DNA of 42,860 bases, taken from the NCBI GenBank assembly GCA_005772855.1, contig SXIK01000176.1:1-42860 (forward strand). Reading direction: 5' to 3'. Position numbers and translations under genes: made by a program. How positions within the stretch are numbered: the first letter of the stretch is position 1; each line of letters begins with the position of its first letter. Below are positions 14,915 to 24,858 of the stretch, one piece after another. The DNA comes from Planctomycetia bacterium (GTDB lineage Bacteria > Planctomycetota > UBA8108 > SXIK01). The notes below the pieces were generated by a model. The model had not been told where the DNA came from. It saw nothing but the letters and a program-made list of their open reading frames with translations, and did no database searches.

Positions 14915-16813
14915 TCAACGGGCTGTCAAGCTGGGAAGCACCCGGACGCGCATATTCTTGAACTGCACACGGCACGTCGGGTCGTGGAACTGGAACGCGA
15001 AGCGCCCGCGTTGATGGCTGTCTTTCACGATTTCGTTAACGGTCACCTTGCCATTGACCTTGATCACCACGTGATTGCCATACGCGATCACCTCCTGCGT
15101 GAACCAGGTGTCGGGCGGGACAAGATACTCGTAGACAGGCCTGAGGAAATAGAGGCTTCCTGTTCGGACAAGGTCGCGTTGAAATGTGCTATTGACTTGG
15201 GCCTCGAAACCCTCTGGCCACTTCTTGCCCTTCTTGGCCCGGAAGTACATTCCGCTGTTTCCGTCGTCGTTGATTTTCGCCTCAGCGGAGAAGTGGAAGT
15301 TCTCGTACTCCCTCGGGCTGAAGAGGTGGCCATGCTTGCTGCCAGGTTTTCCCTGAAGAACGCCGTCGACCATCTCCCACTCGGCCTCGTCAGGCTGGCC
15401 GTCATCCCGCTGGTTCTTGGTCCAGTGGCTCAGGGTCACACCGTCGAAGAGAGGCAAGAACTCGCTTGCCGGCTTCTTGAGGCCTACAGTGGCATCGCCC
15501 TCGTAGCCTGGCACATTCATCGCCCAGAGCAATCCGCCAAGGACGTGCATCGTGTAGACCGAGTTCGTCCAGACATCCTCGCGATGCCCAAGCGCACTGT
15601 AAAAGACCTTCCCCTTGCCGAAGTCTCGGCACCAGGCGACCGCATAGTCGCCATCCGCACGCTTGGCGCTCTCCTGCCTCTCGTGGGACGAACGATTCAC
15701 GCTCAGGATCACGTGCACACGGTCGCGGGAATAGTTCTTCATCTGATAGATCTCGTCCTGGATCAGCCACTTGTGCGGCACGGAAATAGCCGCCGGGTGG
15801 GAGGGATCCTCGACATCGATATGGATGGGCGGGTCACCGGCATTCCACGGGTGACCGTCGAAGGTGCCACCCAGCATGTCCCAGTAAGGCTCCCAGTCCG
15901 CGAGCGTGTCGGTCGCGCTGTGGACACCGGCGAACGCATGACCATCCTTCACCCATTGAATGAGCGCCTGCAAGCCATCCTTGGTGAAACCCTTGGCCAG
16001 GAGTTGTTCCATGGTTCCCGTCGTATAGAAGAGAACCACATCAAAGCCCTTGAGACCTTCAGCGGTCACCAGCTCGCCAGTGTCGGTGGTCGTTGCGACG
16101 AAGCGACCGGAGTCCCGGCCAAGCTTGGCCACGACCTCCCTCGAGAGTGGGCGCGAGGAATGCGCATACCCGCCAGAGGTAGTGACGTAGAGAAGCTTCC
16201 TCTGTGGGATCTCCTCGACCTTGATGTCCCTGTACAGGACCTCCACCGGTCCACCGGCATGGAGCTCAAGCGCGATCAAGCCGCTTCGCGGGATCTTGTC
16301 GTCCTTCTCGGTGTATTCCGCAGTAATCAAACCGTTCAGCCTGAGCGTCAGCCGGCTTCCGATCGCATGGACCTCGTAGCGATTCCACTCCCCGGGCTTC
16401 TTGAGGAAGCGCGCGACCCAGTCCTGGCGCGCCTCCTGGAGCGTCCCGCGGCGCCGCACATCGTGGAGGCTACCAAAGTGACCAACGCCCATGTCGGCCT
16501 GGTAGCCGGCAAGGATGAAATCCTCCGGCTTCTCGGCCCGCGCACTACGAAATTGGACCCCGCTGTTTCCAGTCAAGATCTGGAAGTCGAGAGTCAAGAT
16601 GAAATTCTCAAACGGCATTTCGTGGACGAGGAACGTATCTGAACCGGTCTCCTTGTCCGTCTTGCCAACAATGGCGCCGTCCTTCACGGACCAATGGTCG
16701 GTCTTGCCCTGCCAGCCAGCAAGGGTCTTTCCGTCGAAGATGGGCCCAGCCCAAAGAGCGCTCGCCAAGCTGCCAACCCAAAAGGCAAGAATGCACACAA
16801 GATTTCGGCGCAT
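14915..16813 (-). CDS. Secreted DUF1080-ThuA-DUF1080 protein (sugar-acting)
   Basis: A 632-aa exported protein with signal peptide (MRRNLVCILAFWVGSLASALWA). Domain order: DUF1080 / 3-keto-disaccharide hydrolase-like jelly roll (about 24-198, with GPIFDGKTLAGW and NSGVQFRS), a ThuA-like class I amidotransferase-fold domain (about 206-430, with KLLYVTTSGGYAHSS, DVVLFYTTG and FAGVHSATDT), then a second DUF1080 domain (about 455-627, LFDGVTLSHW and NSGMYFRAKK). Proteins with DUF1080 are abundant in Planctomycetes and act on glycosides after oxidation; ThuA is tied to trehalose use. Both on one chain, with ThuA in the middle, suggests a multi-step sugar degradation enzyme. GAGAGGAA before ATG 16813 supports the start. 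It follows ileS by 129 bases on the same strand. Confidence 0.88.
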   Translation of the reverse strand: MRRNLVCILAFWVGSLASALWAGPIFDGKTLAGWQGKTDHWSVKDGAIVGKTDKETGSDTFLVHEMPFENFILTLDFQILTGNSGVQFRSARAEKPEDFILAGYQADMGVGHFGSLHDVRRRGTLQEARQDWVARFLKKPGEWNRYEVHAIGSRLTLRLNGLITAEYTEKDDKIPRSGLIALELHAGGPVEVLYRDIKVEEIPQRKLLYVTTSGGYAHSSRPLSREVVAKLGRDSGRFVATTTDTGELVTAEGLKGFDVVLFYTTGTMEQLLAKGFTKDGLQALIQWVKDGHAFAGVHSATDTLADWEPYWDMLGGTFDGHPWNAGDPPIHIDVEDPSHPAAISVPHKWLIQDEIYQMKNYSRDRVHVILSVNRSSHERQESAKRADGDYAVAWCRDFGKGKVFYSALGHREDVWTNSVYTMHVLGGLLWAMNVPGYEGDATVGLKKPASEFLPLFDGVTLSHWTKNQRDDGQPDEAEWEMVDGVLQGKPGSKHGHLFSPREYENFHFSAEAKINDDGNSGMYFRAKKGKKWPEGFEAQVNSTFQRDLVRTGSLYFLRPVYEYLVPPDTWFTQEVIAYGNHVVIKVNGKVTVNEIVKDSHQRGRFAFQFHDPTCRVQFKNMRVRVLPSLTAR

Positions 16814-16942
16814 GGATTTCCTCTCAACAAGTGATGAATGTGACAGCGAACCCGCACAGCATATTGGGGAGAATCCGCTTTTGCACTTCCAAAGGTTGCT
16901 TGCCGCCTAAGGGGATCGCCAGGCAGCAGTGAGAGACAAAGA

Positions 16943-19900
16943 TCAGGCCTCCGAGAGATCCACCCGATACGCCTCCTCGCCCGCCTTGCCCTCGAGGGCG
17001 CCGCCCGATGATTCCAGGGCGTGGAATGCCACACCCGTCGCGAGCGTCTCGCCTTTGAGGTAATCAAGGTTGCGCTCGAGGGCACTTCGCAGCTTCTCGC
17101 CGCACCAGATGTGGAGCCGAATACGAGCCTCATAATTGAGCGCTCGATCGCTCCTGAGGCCGTTGACGGCGGCGACGAGCTCGCGGGCCCACCACTCCTC
17201 GATGAGCTCGGGGGTCAGCTTCGTCTCGATCACGAGCACGACGCCGCGTCCGGCGCGCGCGGCGTAGCCCTCCCGAGGCGCCAGGCCCACCTCGATCTCC
17301 TCGGGTGAGAGACGCACCGTCTGGCTATCCACAACGATCTCGCAGCAACCTTTCTCATCGAGCGATCGACGGAGCCCGGCGGCATCAGCCGATGCAAGAG
17401 CGGCTTTCATCTTCTGAACCAGCGGCCCGAGGCGGGGCCCAATCAGCTTGAAGTTGGGCTTCAACTGGTACGTGACGTACTTGTCAGCCTCCGAAGTGAA
17501 CCGAACGTCCTTGACGTTCAACTCGTCCTTGACGAGTGGCAAGAGCTCTGAAAGCTGCGCCTCCACTGATCTTTCGGCCAGGACGACAACCGCTTCCTGA
17601 AGCGGCTGGCGTACGCGCAACTGCGCCTCGACCCGAGCCGCACGGCCAAGCGCGACGATCTCGAGCACAAGTCCCATGCGCCTTGCGAGTCCCTCGTCGA
17701 TGAGTGCCTCGTTGCATTCCGGATAGGAGCAGAGGTGCACGCTCTCCGGGGCCCTGTTCGCGAGCGGACCGGCCACCAGGTTCTGGTAGAGAGCTTCCGC
17801 GAAGAAAGGAACGAATGGAGCAATGAGGCGGGAAAGGGTCGCGAGACACTCGTGAAGCGTGGCGTAGGCGCACAGCTTGTCCGGGCCAAGACCGCTGGCC
17901 CAAAAGCGGGCTCGGCTGGCCCGCACATACCAGTTGGATAGCCGGTCGACAAAGTCGAAGAGCGCTCGAGCGCCCGAGAGGATGTCGTAACCATCCAGCG
18001 CCCTGGTCACAGCCAGGACCGTGAGCTGGAGCTCGGAGAGGATCCACCGGTCCATGAGCGACCTTCCGCCGGCCGGCGGCGCACTGGCGCCCATCTGGAT
18101 CCCGAACTCGTCGATGTTGGCGTAGATGACAAAAAAGCCCCAGACGTTCTGGAGGCGGATGAGGAAATCCCGCTTTGCGTCAGATACTCGCTCCACGCTG
18201 AAGCGGATGTTGGTCCAGGGGTTCACCTGACTCAACAGGGACCAGCGCAGCGCATCGGCGCCGTGGAGGTCAAGCACTTGCGTCGGGTCGAGGTAGTTCT
18301 TCTTCGACTTCGACATCTTGAACCCCTTCTCGTCGCACACATGCCCCGTGACGAGGCAAGTCTTGTAGGGGTGCGGGAAAGGAGTGGAGTCATGGACGAG
18401 CGTGCTTTCCGCCAGGAGCGTATAGAACCAACCTCGAGTCTGGTCGATAGCCTCCGAGATAAAGTCGGCGGGAAACGCCGCGCGGAATGCGTCCTTCGAA
18501 CCAGCCGCGTGAGGGTAGCCCCATTGCGCAAACGGCATGGCGCCCGAGTCAAACCAGCAGTCGATGACCTCGCTCACACGCCGCATCCGGGCCCCGGGAT
18601 CCTTCGGCGAACGGTAGGTTAACGAATCGATGTACGGCCGGTGGACCCGCAAGTGGTCAGAAAGGCCCGGCGTGCACTCTCGAGCCTTGTCGAAGGCCTC
18701 CGTCCCATCAATTCCAGGCTTCGCAAGCAACTCCGAGTAAGAGCCGACCGCCTCCATGTGACCCGTCGTCTCGCACCGCCAGATGGGGAGTGGCGTACCC
18801 CAGTAACGCTCGCGAGAGAGGGCCCAGTCGACATTCGACTCGAGGAACTTGCCAAATCGCCCCTCGCCAATGTTGGCAGGCACCCAGTTCACGGCGGCCG
18901 AGTTTGCGAGCATCTTGTCCCGAAATCGGCTCGTCGAAATGAACCAGCCTGGCCGTGCGTACTGGATCAATGGATCGCCGTCCGCGCGCCAACAAAAGGG
19001 GTACTCGTGCTTGTAGGTTTCCTCCCGAAAGAGAGCCCCCCGGGAGCGGAGCTCACGAATGAGGCCCCGGTCCGCATCCTTGCAGAAAGTCCCGGCAAAG
19101 CCGGTCACTTCCGCAGTCATGAGCCCCTTCGTGTCAACAAGCTGCAGGAAGCCGAGGCCTTCGGACTTCGAAAGTTTGTAGTCGTCTTCCCCGAAGGCCG
19201 GGGCCATGTGCACCAGGCCCGTACCAAAGCCCTCGGCCTGCGAAGCGTCGACCGTCACAAAGGGCGCCGCCACGATGACAAAGCTCTTCCCCCCCTCAGG
19301 CTTCGCATACGGCAAGACCTGCTGGTAGCGTTTGCCGACGAGCGAAGCGCCCTTGAAGGGCGCAGAAACCCTGACGGGGGCGACGTTCTTGCCCAGCACC
19401 TTCGGGACGAGCGCCGCGGCCATCACCAGCGTCTCCGAGGTGCCAGCCGTCTCGGACGCGCCGAGAGGCACCTCGACCCTCACGTAGTCGGCATCCGCGT
19501 TCACGGCAAGGCCGACGTTCGAGGGAATCGTCCATGGCGTCGTGGTCCAGGCAAGATAACTCACGCCTGGATCGTCCTCGGAGCGGAACCGGACGTAGAC
19601 GCTTGGGTCGGCGACCTCGCGGTAACCGAGGCCCACCTCGGCGGCGCTCAGGGCCGTGCCGCCCTGCGCCCACCACCAGACGATCTTGCGGTCCTGGTAG
19701 AGGAGCCCGCGGTCGAAGAGTTGCTTCAAGGCCCACCAGACGCTCTCGACGTAAGGTCGATGGAAAGTCGCGTACGCGTCGGACATGTCGAGCCAGAATC
19801 CGATGCGCTCGGTCAGCTCCTCCCACTCCTTCGTGTACCGGAAAACGCTCTCGAGGCAGCGATGCGTGAACTTCTCGATTCCGTACTTTTCGATACCCTC

Positions 19901-20233
19901 CTTGCCAGAAATCTTGAGCTCTTTCTCCACCTCGATCTCAACGGGAAGCCCATGAGTGTCCCAGCCAGCCTTTCTGGGCACGCAAAACCCACGCATCGTT
20001 TTGTAGCGAGGGAACAGATCCTTGATCACGCGCCCGAGGACGTGCCCGGGGTGCGGCTTGCCATTCGCTGTGGGTGGGCCTTCGAAAAAGACGAAACGGG
20101 GCCGATCGCTACGAGCATCGAGGCTCTTGTGAAAGATCTTGCGGTCCTTCCAGAATTGCCGCGTGCGAGCCTCCTCGCCGACGAAGTCGTAACGTTCAGG
20201 GAGTGGCGCGAATGACTTGGGGGCGGAGGGCAT
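16943..20233 (-). CDS. ileS: Isoleucyl-tRNA synthetase
   Basis: Class I aminoacyl-tRNA synthetase charging tRNA-Ile. At 1096 aa it has the HIGH-type motif as HPGH (H61-H64, within FEGPPTANGKPHPGHVLGR) and KMSKS at 639-643 (GFKMSKSKKNYLDP). The editing domain lies between them (YLAWTTTPWTIPSNVGLAVN), and WFDSGAMPFAQWGYP and ERYWGTPLPIW are standard IleS blocks. The long C-terminal region without the zinc-binding cysteines of the E. coli enzyme resembles type 2 (eukaryote-like) IleS, the group that tends to resist mupirocin. The type 2 call is inference. It lies 26 bases after sppA on the same strand and lacks a ribosome binding site. Confidence 0.96.
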   Translation of the reverse strand: MPSAPKSFAPLPERYDFVGEEARTRQFWKDRKIFHKSLDARSDRPRFVFFEGPPTANGKPHPGHVLGRVIKDLFPRYKTMRGFCVPRKAGWDTHGLPVEIEVEKELKISGKEGIEKYGIEKFTHRCLESVFRYTKEWEELTERIGFWLDMSDAYATFHRPYVESVWWALKQLFDRGLLYQDRKIVWWWAQGGTALSAAEVGLGYREVADPSVYVRFRSEDDPGVSYLAWTTTPWTIPSNVGLAVNADADYVRVEVPLGASETAGTSETLVMAAALVPKVLGKNVAPVRVSAPFKGASLVGKRYQQVLPYAKPEGGKSFVIVAAPFVTVDASQAEGFGTGLVHMAPAFGEDDYKLSKSEGLGFLQLVDTKGLMTAEVTGFAGTFCKDADRGLIRELRSRGALFREETYKHEYPFCWRADGDPLIQYARPGWFISTSRFRDKMLANSAAVNWVPANIGEGRFGKFLESNVDWALSRERYWGTPLPIWRCETTGHMEAVGSYSELLAKPGIDGTEAFDKARECTPGLSDHLRVHRPYIDSLTYRSPKDPGARMRRVSEVIDCWFDSGAMPFAQWGYPHAAGSKDAFRAAFPADFISEAIDQTRGWFYTLLAESTLVHDSTPFPHPYKTCLVTGHVCDEKGFKMSKSKKNYLDPTQVLDLHGADALRWSLLSQVNPWTNIRFSVERVSDAKRDFLIRLQNVWGFFVIYANIDEFGIQMGASAPPAGGRSLMDRWILSELQLTVLAVTRALDGYDILSGARALFDFVDRLSNWYVRASRARFWASGLGPDKLCAYATLHECLATLSRLIAPFVPFFAEALYQNLVAGPLANRAPESVHLCSYPECNEALIDEGLARRMGLVLEIVALGRAARVEAQLRVRQPLQEAVVVLAERSVEAQLSELLPLVKDELNVKDVRFTSEADKYVTYQLKPNFKLIGPRLGPLVQKMKAALASADAAGLRRSLDEKGCCEIVVDSQTVRLSPEEIEVGLAPREGYAARAGRGVVLVIETKLTPELIEEWWARELVAAVNGLRSDRALNYEARIRLHIWCGEKLRSALERNLDYLKGETLATGVAFHALESSGGALEGKAGEEAYRVDLSEA

Positions 20234-20259
20234 GGCGTTCGTTCAGGCGTTGAGCAGCT

Positions 20260-21240
20260 CTAGAGATCAGGCTGCCAGAGATAAAGAAGCTTGGGGCCCG
20301 AGCCCACCCATGGGACCTTCAGGCCAAGTTGAAACTCCGTGGCGCCAGGGTTTGGCGTCTCTGACTCCGAGTAGATGTTGGCTCCTCTCTTCAGGATCCG
20401 CGTGTAGCGAACGATCGTGGGACTCTCAATTCCCGCCCGACGAACGGCCTCGTCAATCGCGTCCGCGAGATAGCCCGTCTGATCAACCAGCTTGAGCTTC
20501 ACCGCCTCGACTCCCGAGACGACGCGGCCGTCGGCGAGCTTCAGAATCTCGTCACGTGTAAGCCCCGGCCGGCCCTCCACAATCACGTCCAAGAAGCGGT
20601 TGTACATGTCATCCACCAGCCTCTGGAGCACGGCGCGCTCATCGTTCGTCATGGGCCGAAAGGGCGAGTTAAGATCCTTCTTGTCGGCGGACTTGATCGG
20701 CGAGAACGACACGCCAACTTTCCCCAGGAGACCGGAAACGTCCAGGTGCTGTAGCAAGACGCCGATCGAGCCCACAATGCCAGTGGGACTTGCAAGGATG
20801 ACGTCGGCCGCCATGGCAATGTAATACCCGCCGGAGGCGCCCTGATCTCCGATTGAAGCAACGACCGGAATTCCCGTCTGCTTCTTGAAGCGCTGAAGCT
20901 CGTGGTGTATCACGTCGCACGCAGTCACCTCACCCCCCGGGCTCGAGATACGCAGCACGACAGCCTTCACCTCGGGGTCACGCCGCAAGAGGCTCAACTT
21001 GGCCTTGATCTCGGCGACACTGTTCTCCCGCGGCAGGAGTAGACTGGAGCTCTCTTCGCCCGAGATCACGCCGTCGACATCAACAATCGCGATCTTCTCC
21101 TGGCTGAAAAAGCCAGCACCCTCAACGAGCACCTGCTCGGTGAGCTCGGGCCCCCGAAGCAAGTCCCCGATGGGGATCACGATGCAACCGCTCGAAAGCA
21201 CAACGAACGCAAGAAACAAGGGAGCAAGTGGATAACGCAT
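20260..21240 (-). CDS. sppA: Signal peptide peptidase SppA, lipoprotein form
   Basis: Serine protease of the 36K SppA type that degrades leftover signal peptides. The 326-aa protein has catalytic S136 (GDQGASGGYYIA) and general base K188 (IKSADKKDLNSPFRPM), the Ser-Lys dyad of the family. PGGEV and GIVGSIGV are other SppA blocks. The N-terminus has a lipobox, VVLSSGC with C19, so it is probably a lipid-anchored envelope protein instead of carrying the usual membrane helix. The C-terminal 40 residues (GATEFQLGLKVPWV...) extend past the standard domain. The ATG at 21240 has no ribosome binding site. ileS follows closely on the same strand. Confidence 0.9.
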   Translation of the reverse strand: MRYPLAPLFLAFVVLSSGCIVIPIGDLLRGPELTEQVLVEGAGFFSQEKIAIVDVDGVISGEESSSLLLPRENSVAEIKAKLSLLRRDPEVKAVVLRISSPGGEVTACDVIHHELQRFKKQTGIPVVASIGDQGASGGYYIAMAADVILASPTGIVGSIGVLLQHLDVSGLLGKVGVSFSPIKSADKKDLNSPFRPMTNDERAVLQRLVDDMYNRFLDVIVEGRPGLTRDEILKLADGRVVSGVEAVKLKLVDQTGYLADAIDEAVRRAGIESPTIVRYTRILKRGANIYSESETPNPGATEFQLGLKVPWVGSGPKLLYLWQPDL

Positions 21241-21430
21241 GAAAAAAGCGTGTCCGGGGGTTTAGTTGACCGTCGCCAGGGTCCTGGGTGAAGCACCAAG
21301 TGCAACCGTGGGCGGAGAATATATCCAGGAGAGCCGACAATGCCAAGGCGAAGCCGCCCGAGACCGGAGCCCCTTCGCCAGCACAACGGCCAAGGCTCCC
21401 TGGCGCGACACCGGCAATACCTCTCCGGAC

Positions 21431-24400
21431 TCACGGGACGGGTACAATTCGAACCGCATCGGCGCAGGTGGTGGCGTCGCCAACGGCCTTGATGGTGATG
21501 ACGGCCTCGCCTGTGAATCCAAATGAACCAACCGGAATCCACTTCCCGCCGTCGGCCTGCTGGTTCGAGGTGACGCTGGCCAACCCACCGGCATGAATGA
21601 TGGAAATGGGGACTCTTGTCGAACGGCTCGGCCATTCTGTCCACCAGAGGTAGACAGTGTTTTCACCCATCGCGGGCACCCTGAAGGTATAGGTGGATCC
21701 ACCGCTTGCATAGAGAGACTGAGACCCGTATGGATTGCGACCTCCGGACCTCCTCCAGTTCCCGGTCGAGGAGGTCCCCGGGGCGCCATCATCCGCAATG
21801 ACCTCGCTCCGCGGTGGCGGCTCACGCGCACCTTCAGGCAGCAGGCAGATCGCATCCGCGCAGGTAGTGGCCGTTCCCTGGGCCACGATCCTGACGGCGG
21901 CCGACGTACTGAACGAGAAGTTTCCCAGGAGGTTCCACTTGCCTCCGCCCTCTTGCTGGTTCACCGATACCTGACTCGTTCCGCCCGCGTGCTGGATCTC
22001 GAACGGCACGCTTGTCGACCGGCCAGGCCATCCGGTCCACCACGCATAAACACCATGGCGTCCCGGATCCACTGACCCAAATCTGTAGGAGTACGTGGCT
22101 CCGTTCCTCGCAAACAACGACGTGGATCCATACGGATTGGCGCCCGAGGACCTGGACCACTTTCCTGTGAAGGACGTTCCCGATTGGCCATCATCAAGCA
22201 CAAGAGCGTGAGCCGTCACGGCGGCGTTGACCGAGAGAAGTCGCTGCGTTTCGCTCGACCAGATATGACCGTCCTCCTGGACACTGAAGTGGATCTGATG
22301 GATCCCTCGCGTCAGACGCGTGGTCGTGAAGGTCGCCTTGTCGGAGAGAACACCATCCAGGCTCGAGCGCCAACTATGGGCCGTAATGAGCCCATTTCTG
22401 GGAACGCCTTTTCCCTTGAAAGTGACGATTTCTCCAACCCGTGCGGGGCTGGGCGTGATCGCGATAACCTGCGCGATCGGCGTCGATCCGCTCGACCGGG
22501 TGACCAAGTTGCCGTGCTTGCTGAGACGGTACTCCTGTCCGCCGATCTCGAGCCCGTACCAATCGGGCTCATCGATCCAGTTGTAGCTCGGAGGCGAGTC
22601 TCCAACCCCCATGGGCATGACCAGCGTGACGAACTCATCGAACTTTGCCTGGGTCCGGGGAGAGACCTCCACCCTGTACTTGCCGAGGTCGGACAGGTTC
22701 CTGTCGTTGGTGGAAACATCTGGCGCCCAGCTCTCACCTCCATACCTGAAATCGTTGACTCCGTAGCCGTTCTCATCGAGCGGGCCGCCACCGATCGTGG
22801 TGAAGGAGTAACGTTCAGGATGCAAGACATCGATGACGCACTTTCCCTTGCCCTTGTAGCCATGGGCGGCAATGCGCCCGGAGCTCACGGTGGGCAGCCC
22901 GGAGAAGTGCCACGGGATCGCTTTCCTCCACGCCGCGTTGGCGCTCTCGATCCTGTGGTAAGAGAGAATGATCGGATACCGCGAGGAGCTCTTCAAAATG
23001 AGCCATTGACACTCCAGCAGCTTGACACGGGGGGGTTCGTCGTACTCCTTCAGGTACGCAGGGGCAATGTCCGCGTGCAGGTAGACATAGTCGGACTCCT
23101 CTTCCATCCCCGTGAAGCCCCCCTTCTTCCAGGCACGACCACCACCCTCTTGCAGCAGGTCCTGCACGTTGTAGGGAACGGACTTTCGCACTGCACCGTC
23201 CTGATACTTTTTCCAGTGCTGCCCGCCGTCATTCCCAATCCTGTCCGCCGGATCATTGCTGGTCTTGCTGTAGCGCTCGTAGACTTCGGAGGGGTTGAAA
23301 ATGAGCGGAACACCGCTGTGGGCGATGCTTCGCTGGTACCAGTTCCTGTGATGTTCCCCGCCAACCACGGTGTTCCCGGAGGCGTAGATACCCCTCCCCA
23401 GAAGGACCATGTCGTCCTTCCAGGAGATCTGAATGTATCCACTGTCGAGGTGTTGATGCCAAAACGTGAAGTGGCTCTCCGCGTTGATATGTACGATCGT
23501 GGATGCAGGATAATCCCAGGAGTCACGGAAGAAGAACGATCCGGGAGGACTGAAGAGCCTCGCCTTCTGGTAACCGGGCCGCGCGTCCCCAGGAGCGAGA
23601 CCCGAGACTTTCGCCTTGTCCAGGAACACGACATCGTAGGGTTGGTTGGGCGCGTAGCGCGCATCCCCGTTCTGGACCCCGCGGGCATCGAGATAGTCGT
23701 ACATCCAGCGCATCTGGGGATCCCTCAGCCGGTCCGCCAGGATTGCCACCACCGATCGAGAAGAGTTGTGAAAAAAAGGATGTGTCGAGCGGGCCGTGTC
23801 AGCGAAGTTGAACATGTCACCGTCGCCACGGATCTCGGTGTTGAGGTACCACTCGGGGATCTTGCGAATCCAGGGCTCGTCCGCGAATGGACGGATGTTC
23901 AGCGTGGAGTTCGTAAGCACGCTGAAGAGCCAAAGATCGTGGTAGGCAACGAGAAACCCGTACCAGGACCCCTGCAGGTGCCCGCCATCCGAACAGTAAT
24001 GGCGAAGGGTTTCCATGAACCCGACGCCAGGGGCGTACCAGAAGTTCAAGGCCTCCTCCAGAGGCTTCTCCCACCCCGAAATCTCTCCCGCAATGGCGCA
24101 CATGCCAATCAACTGCACCGCCTGATCCCCGTGGGAGTGCCCACCCACGTGCTCCGTGTCGAAGTTCGAGAGCTTGTCGCAAAGCGCGATGATCTCTTTC
24201 CCGATGGTCGACAGCTTGGACGCGCCCATGTAGGGGTCCTCGTGAAGGATGTCGTAGACCAGCGAAAGGGCCATGACGCGCCATCGAGCCTTGGTCGAGT
24301 CGGTGATCGAGTCGAAGGACAGGGTGGTGATGTAAATGGCCGCGTCAATTGCCTTTCGCTTGTAGGCGGTGTTGTTCTCGAGCCAGCCCGCGAGGGCCAG

Positions 24401-24709
24401 GGTGAAGACCTTGTCGGCGCTGGCGTCACCCTGGCTCGGAAGCAAGGCCTCGTTCGAGAAGGTGTGGTTCTTCTGGCACCACGGAAGGATGACGGTGCCC
24501 CACAGAGGCTTCCAGTTCTCGGCGTCTCTGACCCTCTTGAGGAGATCCGTCCTTCCCACGTGCTCGGCGTCCCCCGTCTCGCGAAAAAAGAGCCGAGGAT
24601 GCGCCGGGTAAGGCTGAAAGGCGATCGGCGCCGCCACCACAAGCCTCACCGTGCAGAGGCAGATGAAACCGGCACGCCAAAGGGATATGGCACTGGTCTT
24701 GATCTCCAT
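21431..24709 (-). CDS. Secreted heparinase II/III-like polysaccharide lyase with PKD-like and two golvesin-like domains
   Basis: Large exported protein (1092 aa) with a signal peptide ending near residue 27 (LCTVRLVVAAP). Order: an alpha/alpha toroid region (about 30-330), a heparinase II/III-type beta-sheet domain (about 370-640, with SFFFRDSWDYPAS, HFTFWHQHLDSGYIQISW and the GGEHHRNWYQRS loop), a PKD/Ig-like domain (about 735-815), and two golvesin / xanthan-lyase C-terminal-like beta-sandwiches at 836-969 and 970-1092. The last two are about half identical (DDG--GTS-TG-W-RS-G-NPYGS-SL). The His/Tyr-rich stretch is consistent with a lyase of uronic-acid polysaccharides. GGAG nine bases before ATG 24709 sets the start; a TTG at 24742 is less likely. 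Substrate is unknown. Confidence 0.82.
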   Translation of the reverse strand: MEIKTSAISLWRAGFICLCTVRLVVAAPIAFQPYPAHPRLFFRETGDAEHVGRTDLLKRVRDAENWKPLWGTVILPWCQKNHTFSNEALLPSQGDASADKVFTLALAGWLENNTAYKRKAIDAAIYITTLSFDSITDSTKARWRVMALSLVYDILHEDPYMGASKLSTIGKEIIALCDKLSNFDTEHVGGHSHGDQAVQLIGMCAIAGEISGWEKPLEEALNFWYAPGVGFMETLRHYCSDGGHLQGSWYGFLVAYHDLWLFSVLTNSTLNIRPFADEPWIRKIPEWYLNTEIRGDGDMFNFADTARSTHPFFHNSSRSVVAILADRLRDPQMRWMYDYLDARGVQNGDARYAPNQPYDVVFLDKAKVSGLAPGDARPGYQKARLFSPPGSFFFRDSWDYPASTIVHINAESHFTFWHQHLDSGYIQISWKDDMVLLGRGIYASGNTVVGGEHHRNWYQRSIAHSGVPLIFNPSEVYERYSKTSNDPADRIGNDGGQHWKKYQDGAVRKSVPYNVQDLLQEGGGRAWKKGGFTGMEEESDYVYLHADIAPAYLKEYDEPPRVKLLECQWLILKSSSRYPIILSYHRIESANAAWRKAIPWHFSGLPTVSSGRIAAHGYKGKGKCVIDVLHPERYSFTTIGGGPLDENGYGVNDFRYGGESWAPDVSTNDRNLSDLGKYRVEVSPRTQAKFDEFVTLVMPMGVGDSPPSYNWIDEPDWYGLEIGGQEYRLSKHGNLVTRSSGSTPIAQVIAITPSPARVGEIVTFKGKGVPRNGLITAHSWRSSLDGVLSDKATFTTTRLTRGIHQIHFSVQEDGHIWSSETQRLLSVNAAVTAHALVLDDGQSGTSFTGKWSRSSGANPYGSTSLFARNGATYSYRFGSVDPGRHGVYAWWTGWPGRSTSVPFEIQHAGGTSQVSVNQQEGGGKWNLLGNFSFSTSAAVRIVAQGTATTCADAICLLPEGAREPPPRSEVIADDGAPGTSSTGNWRRSGGRNPYGSQSLYASGGSTYTFRVPAMGENTVYLWWTEWPSRSTRVPISIIHAGGLASVTSNQQADGGKWIPVGSFGFTGEAVITIKAVGDATTCADAVRIVPVP

Positions 24710-24858
24710 CCGTGCAACTCCAGTGAAGTGTGATTGCGACAAGAAAGGCTACCCCTCCACGTAGATTACACGGGCAGAAAGCGGGAAGACAATGGCCGGA
24801 TGGAAGAAATGAAGAGCTCGAAACGCGGCCACAAGCTCTCTCGCAAGAGATTCCTCGA

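Noticed and set aside
14984-16642. 552-codon + strand frame opposite the DUF1080-ThuA gene
   Set aside because: Shadow of a gene with recognised domains on the other strand.
18641-20215. 524-codon + strand frame opposite ileS
   Set aside because: Shadow frame; IleS motifs on the - strand are beyond doubt.
22184-24733. 849-codon open frame on the + strand opposite the lyase gene
   Set aside because: It mirrors the lyase gene codon for codon, shows no family resemblance, signal peptide or ribosome binding site. The - strand gene has clear domains and repeats. Long antisense frames are expected in G+C-rich genes.
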